Source: Micromonospora antibiotica
Lineage (GTDB): Bacteria; Actinomycetota; Actinomycetes; Mycobacteriales; Micromonosporaceae
Direction: 5' to 3'
Assembly: GCF_017599305.1 (NCBI RefSeq)
Contig: NZ_JAGFWR010000011.1
Span: forward strand, 1 to 64,000
DNA length: 64,000 bases
Shown: piece by piece, positions 42,419-50,303 of the stretch
Position numbering within the stretch: the first letter of the stretch is position 1
Layout of the letters: every line of letters starts with the position of its first letter
The notes under the pieces: generated by a model
The model's input: the letters and a program-made list of their open reading frames with translations, nothing else
The model's database searches: none
What the model was told of the DNA's origin: nothing
Made by a program: the position numbers and the translations under genes

Positions 42419-43779
42419 CGGCCACCCACCCGGGGGGCGGTGGCCAGCCGGGCGACGTCCCGCAGCACCTGGTCCAGGCTGCCCGCGCCGGCCCAGCCCA
42501 CCACCGGCACGCCGTGCTCCCGGAGCTGGGCGATCATCGTGTCCCGGTCCAGCCGCCACAGCCGGTACGCCACGGGTGCCCAGCCCCGGTCGCCGGGTGG
42601 GGCCAGGTCGGTCGGCAGGGTGTCCACCGCCACCACGAACCGTCCGCCCCGGGCCAGCCGGGCCAACATCTGCGCGGACCGCTCGTCGAGCAGCGGGGTG
42701 AGCACCACCACCAGCGCGTCGGCGGAGAGCACCTGCGGCCCGAACACCTGGTCGTACGGCTCGTGTGGGGAGGACTCGGCGTGCACGTCGAGCAGCCACT
42801 CCAGCACGGTCAGGTACTGCCGACGGCCGGTCGCCGGGCGCAGCCGGCGCGCTGCCGGGCCGTACTCCAGCAGGGCCACCCGGTCGCCCCGGTGCAGGTA
42901 GTGCTCGGCGATCGCGGCGGCGGCCCGGACGGTGGTGTCCAGCACGGATGCCGCTCCGGCCACCCCGCCGGAGCGACCCGCCTCGGCCAGCACGTCGAGC
43001 AGGACGACCACCTCGGCGTCCCGGTCGGACAGGGTCGACGCCACGTGCAGTTGCCGGGTCCGCAGCGACACCCGCCAGTCGATGCGGCGCAGCCGGTCCC
43101 CCGGCCCGAAGACCCGCACCCCGGCCAGCTCCCCGCCCTCCCCCGGCCGGCGCGAGTGGTGCGCGCCGACCAGCCCGGCGGCCCGGGGCATCGCCTCCAC
43201 CGCGGAGAACGGCTCGGTCTTCGGGTAGACCCGCATCCGCACCGGTTCGGTGAGCACCGCACGGGAGATCAGCAGCCCGTCGGCGGCGGCGGCGCGGGCA
43301 CCGGCCGGACCGACCGGGTGCCGCCCCCAGCGCAGCGCGGTGCCGGACAGCTCCAGATCGACGGCGGTGCCGGTGGACAACGCCGTCACGAAGGGCCGGT
43401 CCATGCCGCCGGAGCGGCTGACATCCAGCTCGATGCCGCCGAAACCGACCCGCCGCACCGACAGCCACGGCGAGACGCGGGTCCGGACCACCACCACGTC
43501 GTACGGCACGGTGTCCGGGTTGCCCACCGCCACCGCGCCGACCAGGTCACCGCCCTCGACCAGCTGGGCGTCCTCGGCGATGATCTCCAACTGTGGGGCG
43601 GCGGAGGGCCGGCGACGCAACGCGTACGCGGTGCCGAGCGCGAACGGGGTGGCCAGCACGACCAGGTCGACCCGGCCGAGCAGCACCGCGGCGATCAGCA
43701 GCAGCCCGGTGAGCAGCACCGCCCGGCCGAGCGCCCAGGTGGGCGACCAGCCCGCCGTCGGCTCCTGACGGTCCGGCAC
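42415..43779 (-). CDS. DUF58 domain-containing protein
   Basis: 454 residues: two N-terminal hydrophobic helices (AVLLTGLLLIAAVLLG, LVVLATPFALGTAYAL), a beta-rich segment, then the DUF58 core with the signature VFGPGDRLRRIDWRVSLRTRQLHV. A VWA-like C-terminal half with VVLLDVLAEAG follows. DUF58 proteins pair with MoxR ATPases, probably in maturation or assembly of other proteins. GTG 43779 lies 5 bp after the MoxR stop. It overlaps the following gene by 4 bp. Confidence 0.9.
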   Translation of the reverse strand: MPDRQEPTAGWSPTWALGRAVLLTGLLLIAAVLLGRVDLVVLATPFALGTAYALRRRPSAAPQLEIIAEDAQLVEGGDLVGAVAVGNPDTVPYDVVVVRTRVSPWLSVRRVGFGGIELDVSRSGGMDRPFVTALSTGTAVDLELSGTALRWGRHPVGPAGARAAAADGLLISRAVLTEPVRMRVYPKTEPFSAVEAMPRAAGLVGAHHSRRPGEGGELAGVRVFGPGDRLRRIDWRVSLRTRQLHVASTLSDRDAEVVVLLDVLAEAGRSGGVAGAASVLDTTVRAAAAIAEHYLHRGDRVALLEYGPAARRLRPATGRRQYLTVLEWLLDVHAESSPHEPYDQVFGPQVLSADALVVVLTPLLDERSAQMLARLARGGRFVVAVDTLPTDLAPPGDRGWAPVAYRLWRLDRDTMIAQLREHGVPVVGWAGAGSLDQVLRDVARLATAPRVGGR

Positions 43780-43784
43780 GACGA

Positions 43785-44792
43785 TCAGCGCCCGGCCCGG
43801 CCGGCCGCGTAGCTGGGCAGCGCGCCGCTGGCCGGCGCCGGGGTCTGCTCCAGCACCTCGCCGACCACGAACGACGGGTCGACCCGACGCAGCCACATCT
43901 CCGGACGCAACGTGATCCGGTGCGCCAGCGCGGGGGCCGCCACCTCCTTCACGTCCTCCGGCACCACGTAGTCCCGGCCGGCGAAGACGGCCCGGACCCG
44001 GGCCAGCAGCAGCAACGCCAGCGAACCCCGGGGGGACGCCCCGACCAGCACCGACGGGTGTTCCCGGGTGGCCGCGGTGAGGTCCACGATGTACTTGCCG
44101 ACGGAGTCCTCCACCACCACGTCCTCCAACGCGGCCTGCATGGCCCGCAGGGTTGCGGCGTCGACCACCGGCTCGATCTGCGCCTCCTCGCGGCGGCGGT
44201 CCATCCGGCGGCGCAGCACCTCCCACTCCTCGTCGCGCTGCGGGTAACCGAACGACACCCGCAGCAGGAACCGGTCGAGCTGCGCCTCGGGCAGCGGGTA
44301 CGTCCCCTCGTACTCGATCGGGTTGGCGGTGGCCAGGACGTGGAACGGCTCGTCGAGCCGGTAGGTGACGCCCTCGACGGAGACCTGCTTCTCCTGCATC
44401 GCCTCCAGCAGCGCCGACTGGGTCTTCGGCGGGGTCCGGTTGATCTCGTCGGCGAGCAGCAGGTTGGTGAAGAGCGGACCGGCCCGGAAGGAGAAGTCGC
44501 CGGTGCGCTGGTCGTAGAGGAACGAGCCGGTGACGTCGGCGGGCAGCAGGTCGGGGGTGAACTGGAGCCGGCGGAAGTCCAACCCGAGGGCCTGGGCGAA
44601 GGAACGGGCGGTCAGTGTCTTGCCCAGGCCGGGCAGATCCTCCAGCAGCACGTGCCCGCCGGCCAGGATGCCGGCGAGGACCAGTTCCAGGGACTCCCGC
44701 TTGCCGACCACGACCGTGCCGACCGCGTCCAGCACCGCCCGGGCCAGGTGGCCGACCTCCGTGGCGGGAATGCTGCGGTCCACGTCGTTCAT
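43785..44792 (-). CDS. MoxR family AAA+ ATPase
   Basis: A 335-residue AAA+ ATPase with Walker A in LPGLGKTL, Walker B LLLADEINR, the sensor region HVLATANPIEYEGTYPLPEAQLDRF and a C-terminal lid. MoxR proteins act as chaperone-like ATPases on metalloenzymes or VWA proteins. ATG 44792 has GGAGAAG upstream and overlaps the previous stop by one base (TGATG). The DUF58 gene follows 5 bp later, the classic pairing. Confidence 0.95.
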   Translation of the reverse strand: MNDVDRSIPATEVGHLARAVLDAVGTVVVGKRESLELVLAGILAGGHVLLEDLPGLGKTLTARSFAQALGLDFRRLQFTPDLLPADVTGSFLYDQRTGDFSFRAGPLFTNLLLADEINRTPPKTQSALLEAMQEKQVSVEGVTYRLDEPFHVLATANPIEYEGTYPLPEAQLDRFLLRVSFGYPQRDEEWEVLRRRMDRRREEAQIEPVVDAATLRAMQAALEDVVVEDSVGKYIVDLTAATREHPSVLVGASPRGSLALLLLARVRAVFAGRDYVVPEDVKEVAAPALAHRITLRPEMWLRRVDPSFVVGEVLEQTPAPASGALPSYAAGRAGR

Positions 44793-45379
44793 CAGATCTT
44801 CTCCAGTTCGGCGACGATCGCCGCGAGGTCGCGCGGCGACGGGGGACGGCGGGAGGGGGTCTCGAGGAAACTCCACAGCGGGTCCCCGAGCAGGGCCCGG
44901 GCCCGGGGCGGATCGGCTTCCCTGGTCAGGCCGTGGCGTTGGCGCAGCCGCTCGTCGGCCAGCTCGCCGAGACGGGGCAGGATCCGCTCGGTGAACCGCT
45001 CCTGGTTGCCCGACGACCAGTCCAGCGGTCGTTCCCAGCCGTTGATCGCGGCCCGCAGCGCGTCCCGGGCCGCCCAGTTGTAGGCGCCCGGCTCCTCACC
45101 GGCCGGGGTCCGGGTCCCGCTGCGGGGCGGGGGCGGCGGGGCCAGCGCGGCGGTGACCCGACGGACGGTGAGCACCGCCAGCACCCCCGCCACCACGATG
45201 CCGATCGACAGTTGCAGACCGACCGCGCGCAGGCCGACCAGGACCACGGCGGTCACCCCGGCGGTGGTCAGGAGCAGCCGGAACAGCCAGCGCACGCGCC
45301 CGCCCCGGGCCCGGCCGGACCGGGCCGACGGCTCCTCCTCGAAACGGAACAGGTCGTCCAGACCGGTCGACTCGCTCAC
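44792..45379 (-). CDS. membrane protein of unknown function in the MoxR cluster
   Basis: 195 residues. An acidic N-terminus (STGLDDLFRFEEEPS), a basic stretch and two closely spaced helices (RLLLTTAGVTAVVLVGL and LSIGIVVAGVLAVLTV) precede a Pro-rich linker. A soluble helical domain of about 90 residues rich in Arg/Glu/Leu follows, ending LAAIVAELEKI. No family recognised. GTG 45379 is likely; other GTGs lie a few codons upstream. It sits between the DUF4129-like and MoxR genes and overlaps the latter. Confidence 0.8.
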   Translation of the reverse strand: MSESTGLDDLFRFEEEPSARSGRARGGRVRWLFRLLLTTAGVTAVVLVGLRAVGLQLSIGIVVAGVLAVLTVRRVTAALAPPPPPRSGTRTPAGEEPGAYNWAARDALRAAINGWERPLDWSSGNQERFTERILPRLGELADERLRQRHGLTREADPPRARALLGDPLWSFLETPSRRPPSPRDLAAIVAELEKI

Positions 45380-45400
45380 CCCGACACCCCGCCGGACGGG

Positions 45401-45464
45401 TGGCGGGCGGTCACGCCGGCACCCCACCGGGTGCGGTGTGCTGGCGGGCGGTCACGCCGGCACC
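45401..45464. repeat. 23-bp duplication spanning a stop codon
   Basis: Two identical 23-bp copies (45401-45423 and 45442-45464), period 41 bp. One contains the stop codon and last codons of the DUF4129-like gene; the other lies just beyond it. Confidence 0.8.
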
Positions 45465-46189
45465 TGCGGGTCGGCCAGGGCGGTGAGTTCGCCACGCAGC
45501 CGGCGCAGCGCCCCCCGGGCCTGGTCCCGCATCCGGGCGTCGACGCTGCGGGTGGCGTAGCGGGCCTCGCGGTAGACGTGGGCGAAGCCGTCCAGCACGT
45601 CGGCGCTGGCGATGGCGGGCACGCCGGCGGCCGGGTCGCCGCGCAACAGCCGGGTGACCAGGTCGGTCGGGGTGTCCCCGGTACGCCTCGGCACACCGGC
45701 CTCGGTGGCGGCCTCCTCCAGCCGCACCCAGCAGGCGATGACGGCGGTACGCGGGTCGGTGTCGGCGTCGTCCAGCTCCTCCAGGCCGGCGTCGAGCGCG
45801 GCCACCACCTCCCGGGCGGTCCCCTCGGCGGTACGCCGGGCCCGCGCGGCGGGCACCGCCCGGGTGGTCCGGCGCAGCGCGCCGCGCAGCAGCGTCCAGG
45901 CCAGGTAGCCCACGGCGGCCAGGATCGCCAGCCCGAGCAGGCCGATCGCCGCCGTGGCGATCCACTGCGGAACACTCGCCCGGGTCTGCTCGGCGTCGGC
46001 ACGGGGCTCGATCGGGATCGACGCGGCCGGCTCGGCGGACGGGTAATCCGGCACGTACGGGATGTTGTCGGCGGCCGGCGGGATACGGCTCGCGCCGATC
46101 GAGGAGTGCCCGGCGGCGAGCGCGGCGGCGAGCAGCAGCAGCGTCACCAGGGCGACGGGCCACCACCTGCGCAGTACGCCGAGGTCCAT
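45452..46189 (-). CDS. DUF4129-like membrane protein
   Basis: 245 residues. An N-terminal helix (WWPVALVTLLLLAAALAAG) and an extracytoplasmic-type Pro/acidic segment (about 30-70) lead to a second helix (IATAAIGLLGLAILAAVGYLAW). A cytoplasmic C-terminal domain follows with CWVRLEEAATEAGVPRRTGD, GDTPTDLVTRLL and the FAHVYREARYATRSVD segment typical of DUF4129 tails. Such proteins sit with MoxR/DUF58 and sometimes with transglutaminase genes. ATG 46189 is preferred for spacing; GTG 46195 is also possible. It starts the cluster, 19 bp from the uracil-DNA glycosylase stop. Confidence 0.85.
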   Translation of the reverse strand: MDLGVLRRWWPVALVTLLLLAAALAAGHSSIGASRIPPAADNIPYVPDYPSAEPAASIPIEPRADAEQTRASVPQWIATAAIGLLGLAILAAVGYLAWTLLRGALRRTTRAVPAARARRTAEGTAREVVAALDAGLEELDDADTDPRTAVIACWVRLEEAATEAGVPRRTGDTPTDLVTRLLRGDPAAGVPAIASADVLDGFAHVYREARYATRSVDARMRDQARGALRRLRGELTALADPQVPA

Positions 46190-46208
46190 CGCCACCGCCC
46201 CACGCTGC

Positions 46209-47024
46209 TCAGTCCACCCCCGCGAGCTGTTTCGCCCGGGCGAACACGTCGTCCAGCATCTGTATGGTCAACCGCCCGGTGAAGGTGTTCTGCTGGCTGA
46301 CGTGGTAGCAACCGAGCAGATCGGGAGCGGCCGACCCGGACCAGTGTGCCCCATGGCCGAAGACCGGTCGCGGGCTGGGCGGTCGGACGCCGTACACCTG
46401 GCGTAGCACCGGCCACCACGCCGCCCAGGCGAACGCGCCCAGGGCGACGACCACCCGCAGGGTGGGCCGGATCAGGGCCACCTCCCGGTGCACCCAGGGG
46501 GCGCAGGTGTCCCGCTCGGCCGGGGTGGGCTTGTTGTCCGGCGGGGCGCAGCGCACGGCGGCGAAGATCCGCACGCCGGTGAGGGCGAGGCCGTCGTCGG
46601 CGGCGACGCTGGTGGGCTGGTTGGCCAGCCCCGCCCGGTGCAGGGCGGCGAAGAGCACGTCGCCGGAGCGGTCGCCGGTGAAGACCCGCCCGGTCCGGTT
46701 GCCGCCGTGGGCCGCCGGGGCCAGGCCGAGGATCCCGATCCGGGGTTCGGAGACCGGGCCGGGTGGGGTGGCGGGCGGGCCCGCGCCGCCACGCGCGGTG
46801 CGGTTGTCGGGGGCGCCGAAGCCGGGCACCGGGCGACCCCAGTAGTCCTGGTCGCGGAACGCGGCCCGTTTCGTCCGGGCGACCTCCTCCCGCCAGTCGA
46901 CCAGGCGCGGGCAGGCGAAACAGTCGCTGACCGCCGCGTCGAGGTCGGCCAGGTCGGTCGCCCGCGCGGCGCGGGCGACCACCTCGGCGGGGGTACGGGA
47001 CACGGTCGGCCGGGGCACCGTCAA
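46209..47024 (-). CDS. family 5 uracil-DNA glycosylase (UdgB type)
   Basis: Removes uracil and probably hypoxanthine from DNA. 271 residues. N-terminal cysteines CFACPRL and later cysteines (VRCAPPDNKPTPAERDTC) fit the [4Fe-4S] cluster. The active-site motifs are GLAPAAHGGNRTGRVFTGD and, near the C-terminus, CYHVSQQNTFTGRLT. The lack of an Asp/Asn in motif A after GLAP is characteristic of family 5. The start is uncertain: TTG 47024 or GTG 47018, both with poor ribosome sites. It follows the dienelactone hydrolase-like gene by 27 bp. Confidence 0.92.
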   Translation of the reverse strand: MTVPRPTVSRTPAEVVARAARATDLADLDAAVSDCFACPRLVDWREEVARTKRAAFRDQDYWGRPVPGFGAPDNRTARGGAGPPATPPGPVSEPRIGILGLAPAAHGGNRTGRVFTGDRSGDVLFAALHRAGLANQPTSVAADDGLALTGVRIFAAVRCAPPDNKPTPAERDTCAPWVHREVALIRPTLRVVVALGAFAWAAWWPVLRQVYGVRPPSPRPVFGHGAHWSGSAAPDLLGCYHVSQQNTFTGRLTIQMLDDVFARAKQLAGVD

Positions 47025-47051
47025 CGCCTGCGCCCGTCGGCTGACCGGCGC

Positions 47052-47738
47052 TCAGCCAAGCTTGGCCCGGAAGAGTTCGAGGGTGCGGGCCCAGGCGGTG
47101 GCGGCGGCCCGCTGGTCGAAGTTCTCCGGCCGGTCCTCGTTGAAGAACGCGTGCGCGGTGCCCGGGTAGTCGTAGGTCTGGCAGGTGCCGCCGGCGTTCT
47201 CCACGGCCCGGCGTACCGTCTGCACGCCGTCGGCGGCGGACAGGCCGTCGGCCTCCGAGCAGTGCACGACCGCCGCCTTACCCGCGTAGTCGGTCCACTC
47301 GGTGGGCATCCCGTCCCACGGCAGCCGGGGGTAGAAGGCGGCGGTGGCGACGATCCGCTCGGCGCGGGTGGCCGCCCACAGCGCCAGGCTGGCACCGGCG
47401 CAGAACCCGGCGCACCCCACCTTGCCGGTCACCTCTGCCCGACCGGCCAGGTATTCCGCCGCCCCGGCGATGTCGGCCGCCGCCTCGTCCATCTGGGTGC
47501 TGTTGAGCATCTGCCGGGGCTCACTGGGCTTGCTGGCCGGCTGGCCGTGCCGGAAGTCGGGGGCCAACGCCACGAAGCCGGCCTCGGCGAACCGGTCCAC
47601 CACCGAACGGATGTGCGGCACGAGACCCCACCAGTCCTGGATGACGATGACCGCCGGGCTGGCCGTCGCACTGGCCGGTACCGCGAGATACCCCTCGCCG
47701 GTCCCTGCGTTGCGGCGGTAACTCACCATCTCGCCCAT
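47052..47738 (-). CDS. dienelactone hydrolase family protein
   Basis: 228 residues of the alpha/beta hydrolase fold with the Cys-Asp-His arrangement of dienelactone hydrolases. The nucleophile elbow is GCAGFCAGASLAL, Asp lies in SEADGLS and His in GTAHAFFNE. Dienelactone hydrolases open 4-carboxymethylenebutenolide, but many family members act on other esters. ATG 47738 has AGGAGGA 7-8 nt upstream, which decides against in-frame starts at 47765 and 47810. It is followed by the glycosylase gene, with no functional link evident. Confidence 0.92.
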   Translation of the reverse strand: MGEMVSYRRNAGTGEGYLAVPASATASPAVIVIQDWWGLVPHIRSVVDRFAEAGFVALAPDFRHGQPASKPSEPRQMLNSTQMDEAAADIAGAAEYLAGRAEVTGKVGCAGFCAGASLALWAATRAERIVATAAFYPRLPWDGMPTEWTDYAGKAAVVHCSEADGLSAADGVQTVRRAVENAGGTCQTYDYPGTAHAFFNEDRPENFDQRAAATAWARTLELFRAKLG

Positions 47739-47883
47739 CGGCCCGTCCTCCTGTCGGTCAGTCATCGTCGGCTGGTCGCAGGGCGTTCCTACGTGTCGGT
47801 AGCCTGCCACGCCGTACGCGTGCCGGGAAGATGCCAGAACAGTGGCATATACCTCGCGTTCATCGAACGGTGGCGTGCAACAC

Positions 47884-47920
47884 GCCGACGGCGGCGCGGG
47901 AATCCCGCGCCGCCGTCGGC
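47884..47920 (-). terminator. hairpin terminator of the LppU-like gene
   Basis: A perfect 17-bp stem (47884-47900 with 47904-47920) and a 3-nt loop, 33 nt beyond the stop. There is no T-run. Next to it, 47820-47880 is AT-rich and probably holds the promoter of the dienelactone hydrolase-like gene. Confidence 0.8.
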
Positions 47921-47953
47921 TGATCGTCGTACGGACCGGTCAGGCCCTGTCGG

Positions 47954-48445
47954 TCACGCCTTCTTGGTGAGGCAGAGCAGGTAGCCCTTGCCGCCCGGGG
48001 CGATGTTGTAGAAGACGTAGCCGTCCTCACCCTCCTTGATGTACTGCTCGCACGCCTTACCGGTCTTGGCCTGCGCCTCGGTCTGCTCCTCGACCCGGCC
48101 GACCACGTTGTAGACGGCGTCGGTCGAGGTGCACTTGACCACCTTGGCGTCGCTGACCGACTTCTCCTGCGTGCCGGTCACCTCCGGCAGCTCGGCGATG
48201 CAGTCACCGGCCTTCGCCTCGGCCGTCTCGTCGGGGTTGAGGAAGTTGCCGATGGCGCTGGCGACGCCGAACTTCAGCGCCGCGATCACCAGGAAGGCGA
48301 CGATCGCGCCGACGATGCCGAGCACCTTCTTCGCCCCGCCACCCTTCGGCTCCTCCGGCTGCGCGGCGGGGGCCGGGGTGACCGACTCGGGCTGGCCCAC
48401 CTGCTCTGCCTGCGGCGCGGGGGACGATGCGACCTGCTCTGACAC
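47954..48445 (-). CDS. LppU/SCO3897 family membrane-anchored protein
   Basis: 163 residues: a Pro/Glu/Gln-rich N-terminus (about 1-36), one helix (VLGIVGAIVAFLVIAALKFGVA, about 42-63), then an extracytoplasmic domain of about 95 residues with four cysteines (GDCIAEL, VKCTSTD, KACEQY, LLCLTKK) likely forming disulfides. The layout matches small actinobacterial LppU/SCO3897-type proteins of unknown function. GTG 48445 has GGAAGGAAA 6 nt upstream. Confidence 0.83.
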   Translation of the reverse strand: MSEQVASSPAPQAEQVGQPESVTPAPAAQPEEPKGGGAKKVLGIVGAIVAFLVIAALKFGVASAIGNFLNPDETAEAKAGDCIAELPEVTGTQEKSVSDAKVVKCTSTDAVYNVVGRVEEQTEAQAKTGKACEQYIKEGEDGYVFYNIAPGGKGYLLCLTKKA

Positions 48446-48553
48446 TGAGTTTCCTTCCGAGGGGCGAATGAGCAGACGACAACGTAGCGACGAAGATCAG
48501 CGCGTGCTGCCCCGTTCCCCTCGTCCGTTCAGCCATTTCCCAGCAACGGCAGG

Positions 48554-49627
48554 TCAGCCGGTGGCGGTGGGCAGGGGCACCCCCGCAGGCCCGGACACCG
48601 AGGGCGACGCGACCGGCACCGATCCGGTGGGTACGGGGTTGCCCGGCGCGGTGGCCGACGGCGCCACACCCGGCGCGGTGGCCGACGGCGCGACACCCGG
48701 TGCGGTCGGCGACGGCGACCCGCCGGGGCTCACGCCGGACCCGGGCGGGAGCGGGGCGACGGCCGGCGGATGCGGCCGGAACGGCGCCTGCTGCGGGCAG
48801 TACGGGTAGCCGCGCTGCACCGGGTTGACGTCGGGCAGGGCCAGATCGTCGCAGGCCGGCCAGCCCAACCGGATCGGGGTGCCGTTCTGGTCGAAGAGCC
48901 GGGCGTTCTCCACCAACCGCCCTTCGCTGTCGTAGACGTAGACGTCCTGCACCTGGTCGTACGGGTTCTGCACGGAGGTCGTCTCGTAGCCGTAGCCGTA
49001 GCCGGAGCGGGCCTGGTCGTCCACGTTCGCCACCGCGCCGACCGCGAACAGCGCCAGCACCACGGCACCGGCATGCACCGCCCAGCGCCGCCAGATGCGC
49101 AGCTCGGGGGTGCGCCGGCCCAACCAGATGGAGCCGACGAGCAGGCCGGCGAACATCAGCAGGCCGACGAACTCGTTGCCGTCGAGCCGGGGCAGCAGGC
49201 CGAGCGGCCCGTCGGTGCTGAGCGCGGTGACCAGCATCGCGGCCAGGTAGGCGCGGACCAACCACCAGGCCGGGCGGAGCAGCCGCAGGAACTCGCCCGC
49301 CGTGGCGTGGCCGACCAGGGGGCCGAGCCGGGCGTCGACCCGCCCGACCCTGGCCCGGGCGCTCCCCACCACGGCGGCGATCCGTCGTTCCAGGGCCCGT
49401 CGACCGGCCGCCGGATCACCCGCCCCGGCTGCGGCGCGCAACTCCGCCGCGTACGCCTCGGGGGTGCCCAGCCGGTCGACCAGGGAGCCGTCGGCTTCGG
49501 CGGCGACCTCGGTGAGGTGTTCCGGCAGATCCTCGGTCAGCTCGTCGCGGGCCTGCGGTGGCAGGTCGGCCAGGGCCGCCCGCACCCGCTCGACGTAGTC
49601 CGTGATCTCCTGCCCAGTGACGGTCAT
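48554..49627 (-). CDS. HAAS-domain membrane protein coupled to PadR
   Basis: 357 residues. The N-terminal helical domain (about 1-95, with YVERVRAALADLPPQARDELTEDLPEHL) is the HAAS/permease-prefix type that partners PadR regulators. Three or so hydrophobic helices follow (WWLVRAYLAAMLVTAL, FVGLLMFAGLLVGSIWLG, VHAGAVVLALFAVGAVA), then an extracytoplasmic part with DVYVYDSEGRLVENARLFDQ. A Pro/Ala/Ser-rich tail carries the repeat APGVAPSATAPGVAPSATAP. ATG 49627 overlaps the PadR stop by 4 bp. Confidence 0.9.
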   Translation of the reverse strand: MTVTGQEITDYVERVRAALADLPPQARDELTEDLPEHLTEVAAEADGSLVDRLGTPEAYAAELRAAAGAGDPAAGRRALERRIAAVVGSARARVGRVDARLGPLVGHATAGEFLRLLRPAWWLVRAYLAAMLVTALSTDGPLGLLPRLDGNEFVGLLMFAGLLVGSIWLGRRTPELRIWRRWAVHAGAVVLALFAVGAVANVDDQARSGYGYGYETTSVQNPYDQVQDVYVYDSEGRLVENARLFDQNGTPIRLGWPACDDLALPDVNPVQRGYPYCPQQAPFRPHPPAVAPLPPGSGVSPGGSPSPTAPGVAPSATAPGVAPSATAPGNPVPTGSVPVASPSVSGPAGVPLPTATG

Positions 49628-49956
49628 GCCGCCATCCCCCGATCGTCGAGCAGCTGGTCCATCGTCGTGGCGAACGCGCGCCAGGTCTTGCCGGAGCGGG
49701 TGAGCTGGTCACGGCCGGCGGCGTTGAGCGCGTAGTACTTGCGGTGCGGGCCGGCCTCGCTCGGCACGACGTAGGTGGTGAGCAGGCCGGCGGCGAAGAG
49801 CCGGCGCAGGGTCCCGTAGACCGACGCGTCGCCGACCTCCTCCAGCCCGGCCTCGCGCAGCCGCCGCAGGATGTCGTAGCCGTACCCGTCGGAATCCCGC
49901 AACACGGCGAGCACCGCCAGGTCGAGCACACCCTTGAGTAGTTGTGTGGTGTCCAC
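49624..49956 (-). CDS. PadR family transcriptional regulator
   Basis: A 110-residue winged-helix repressor: LLKGVLDLAVLAVLRDSDGYGYDIL (helices 1-2), the recognition region ASVYGTLRRLFAAGLL, and the wing GPHRKYYALNAAGRDQL, followed by a dimerisation helix. PadR-HAAS pairs usually autoregulate and respond to envelope or drug stress. GTG 49956 begins 7 nt after a TAGTGT -10 box with no ribosome site, so the transcript is probably leaderless. Confidence 0.94.
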   Translation of the reverse strand: MDTTQLLKGVLDLAVLAVLRDSDGYGYDILRRLREAGLEEVGDASVYGTLRRLFAAGLLTTYVVPSEAGPHRKYYALNAAGRDQLTRSGKTWRAFATTMDQLLDDRGMAA

Positions 49957-49993
49957 GCATCACACACTACTGCGCACTGCGCACTACCGTCAA
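49956..49993 (-). promoter_or_regulatory. PadR promoter with tandem TGCGCAC repeats
   Basis: On the minus strand: TTGACG (49988-49993), an 18-bp spacer, TAGTGT (49964-49969), then the GTG 7 nt later. The spacer holds two adjacent heptamers (TGCGCAC on the plus strand, 49971-49984), flanked by CACTAC repeats, a natural place for an autoregulatory operator. Confidence 0.65.
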
Positions 49994-50112
49994 CAACGCC
50001 ATACCCCACCCCCCGCTCCCATCTCCCCCCGCCACCCACCCCCGCCCCACCCCCACCCCCACCCCAGCCCCAGCCCTCGACCCACCCCAGCCCCCGGCCC
50101 CGCCCTGGCCCC
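49994..50112. repeat. C-tract-rich intergenic stretch
   Basis: Almost only C with A/G interruptions: more than ten C-tracts of 4-6. On the minus strand this is a strong G-quadruplex candidate. There is no coding potential. Confidence 0.7.
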
Positions 50113-50172
50113 GGTGATCAAAAGATTCGCGTCATCCCCACCCGGATTTCCGACGCAAACCTCTTGATCACC
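50113..50172. repeat. palindromic repeat element, copy A
   Basis: 21-nt arms 50113-50133 and 50152-50172, 18/21 complementary, with an 18-nt loop. The consensus core is GATCAAGAGGTTTGCGTC. It is related to copies B and C. Confidence 0.8.
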
Positions 50173-50183
50173 ACACCACCGGC

Positions 50184-50247
50184 CCGGTGATCAAGAAGTT
50201 TGGGTCGTTCCCGCCGGGAAATTTGACGCAAAGCTCTTGATCACCGG
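50184..50247. repeat. palindromic repeat element, copy B
   Basis: 23-nt arms 50184-50206 and 50225-50247, 20/23 complementary, with an 18-nt loop. It has the same core family as copy A, 11 bp away. Confidence 0.8.
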
Positions 50248-50264
50248 GCTCGATGTCGAGCGGT

Positions 50265-50303
50265 GGGGAGAGGGGGGAGGGAGCGGGAGGGGGAGCGTGG
50301 GGG
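50265..50303 (+). repeat. G-tract cluster, possible G-quadruplex
   Basis: Five G-runs of 3-6 within 39 nt, ending just downstream of the Ppx/GppA stop (minus-strand gene). Confidence 0.5.

Noticed and set aside
42765..43253. A plus-strand gene inside the DUF58 region
   Set aside because: Arg/Pro-rich shadow translation with no motifs; the minus-strand DUF58 frame is continuous and has the family signature.
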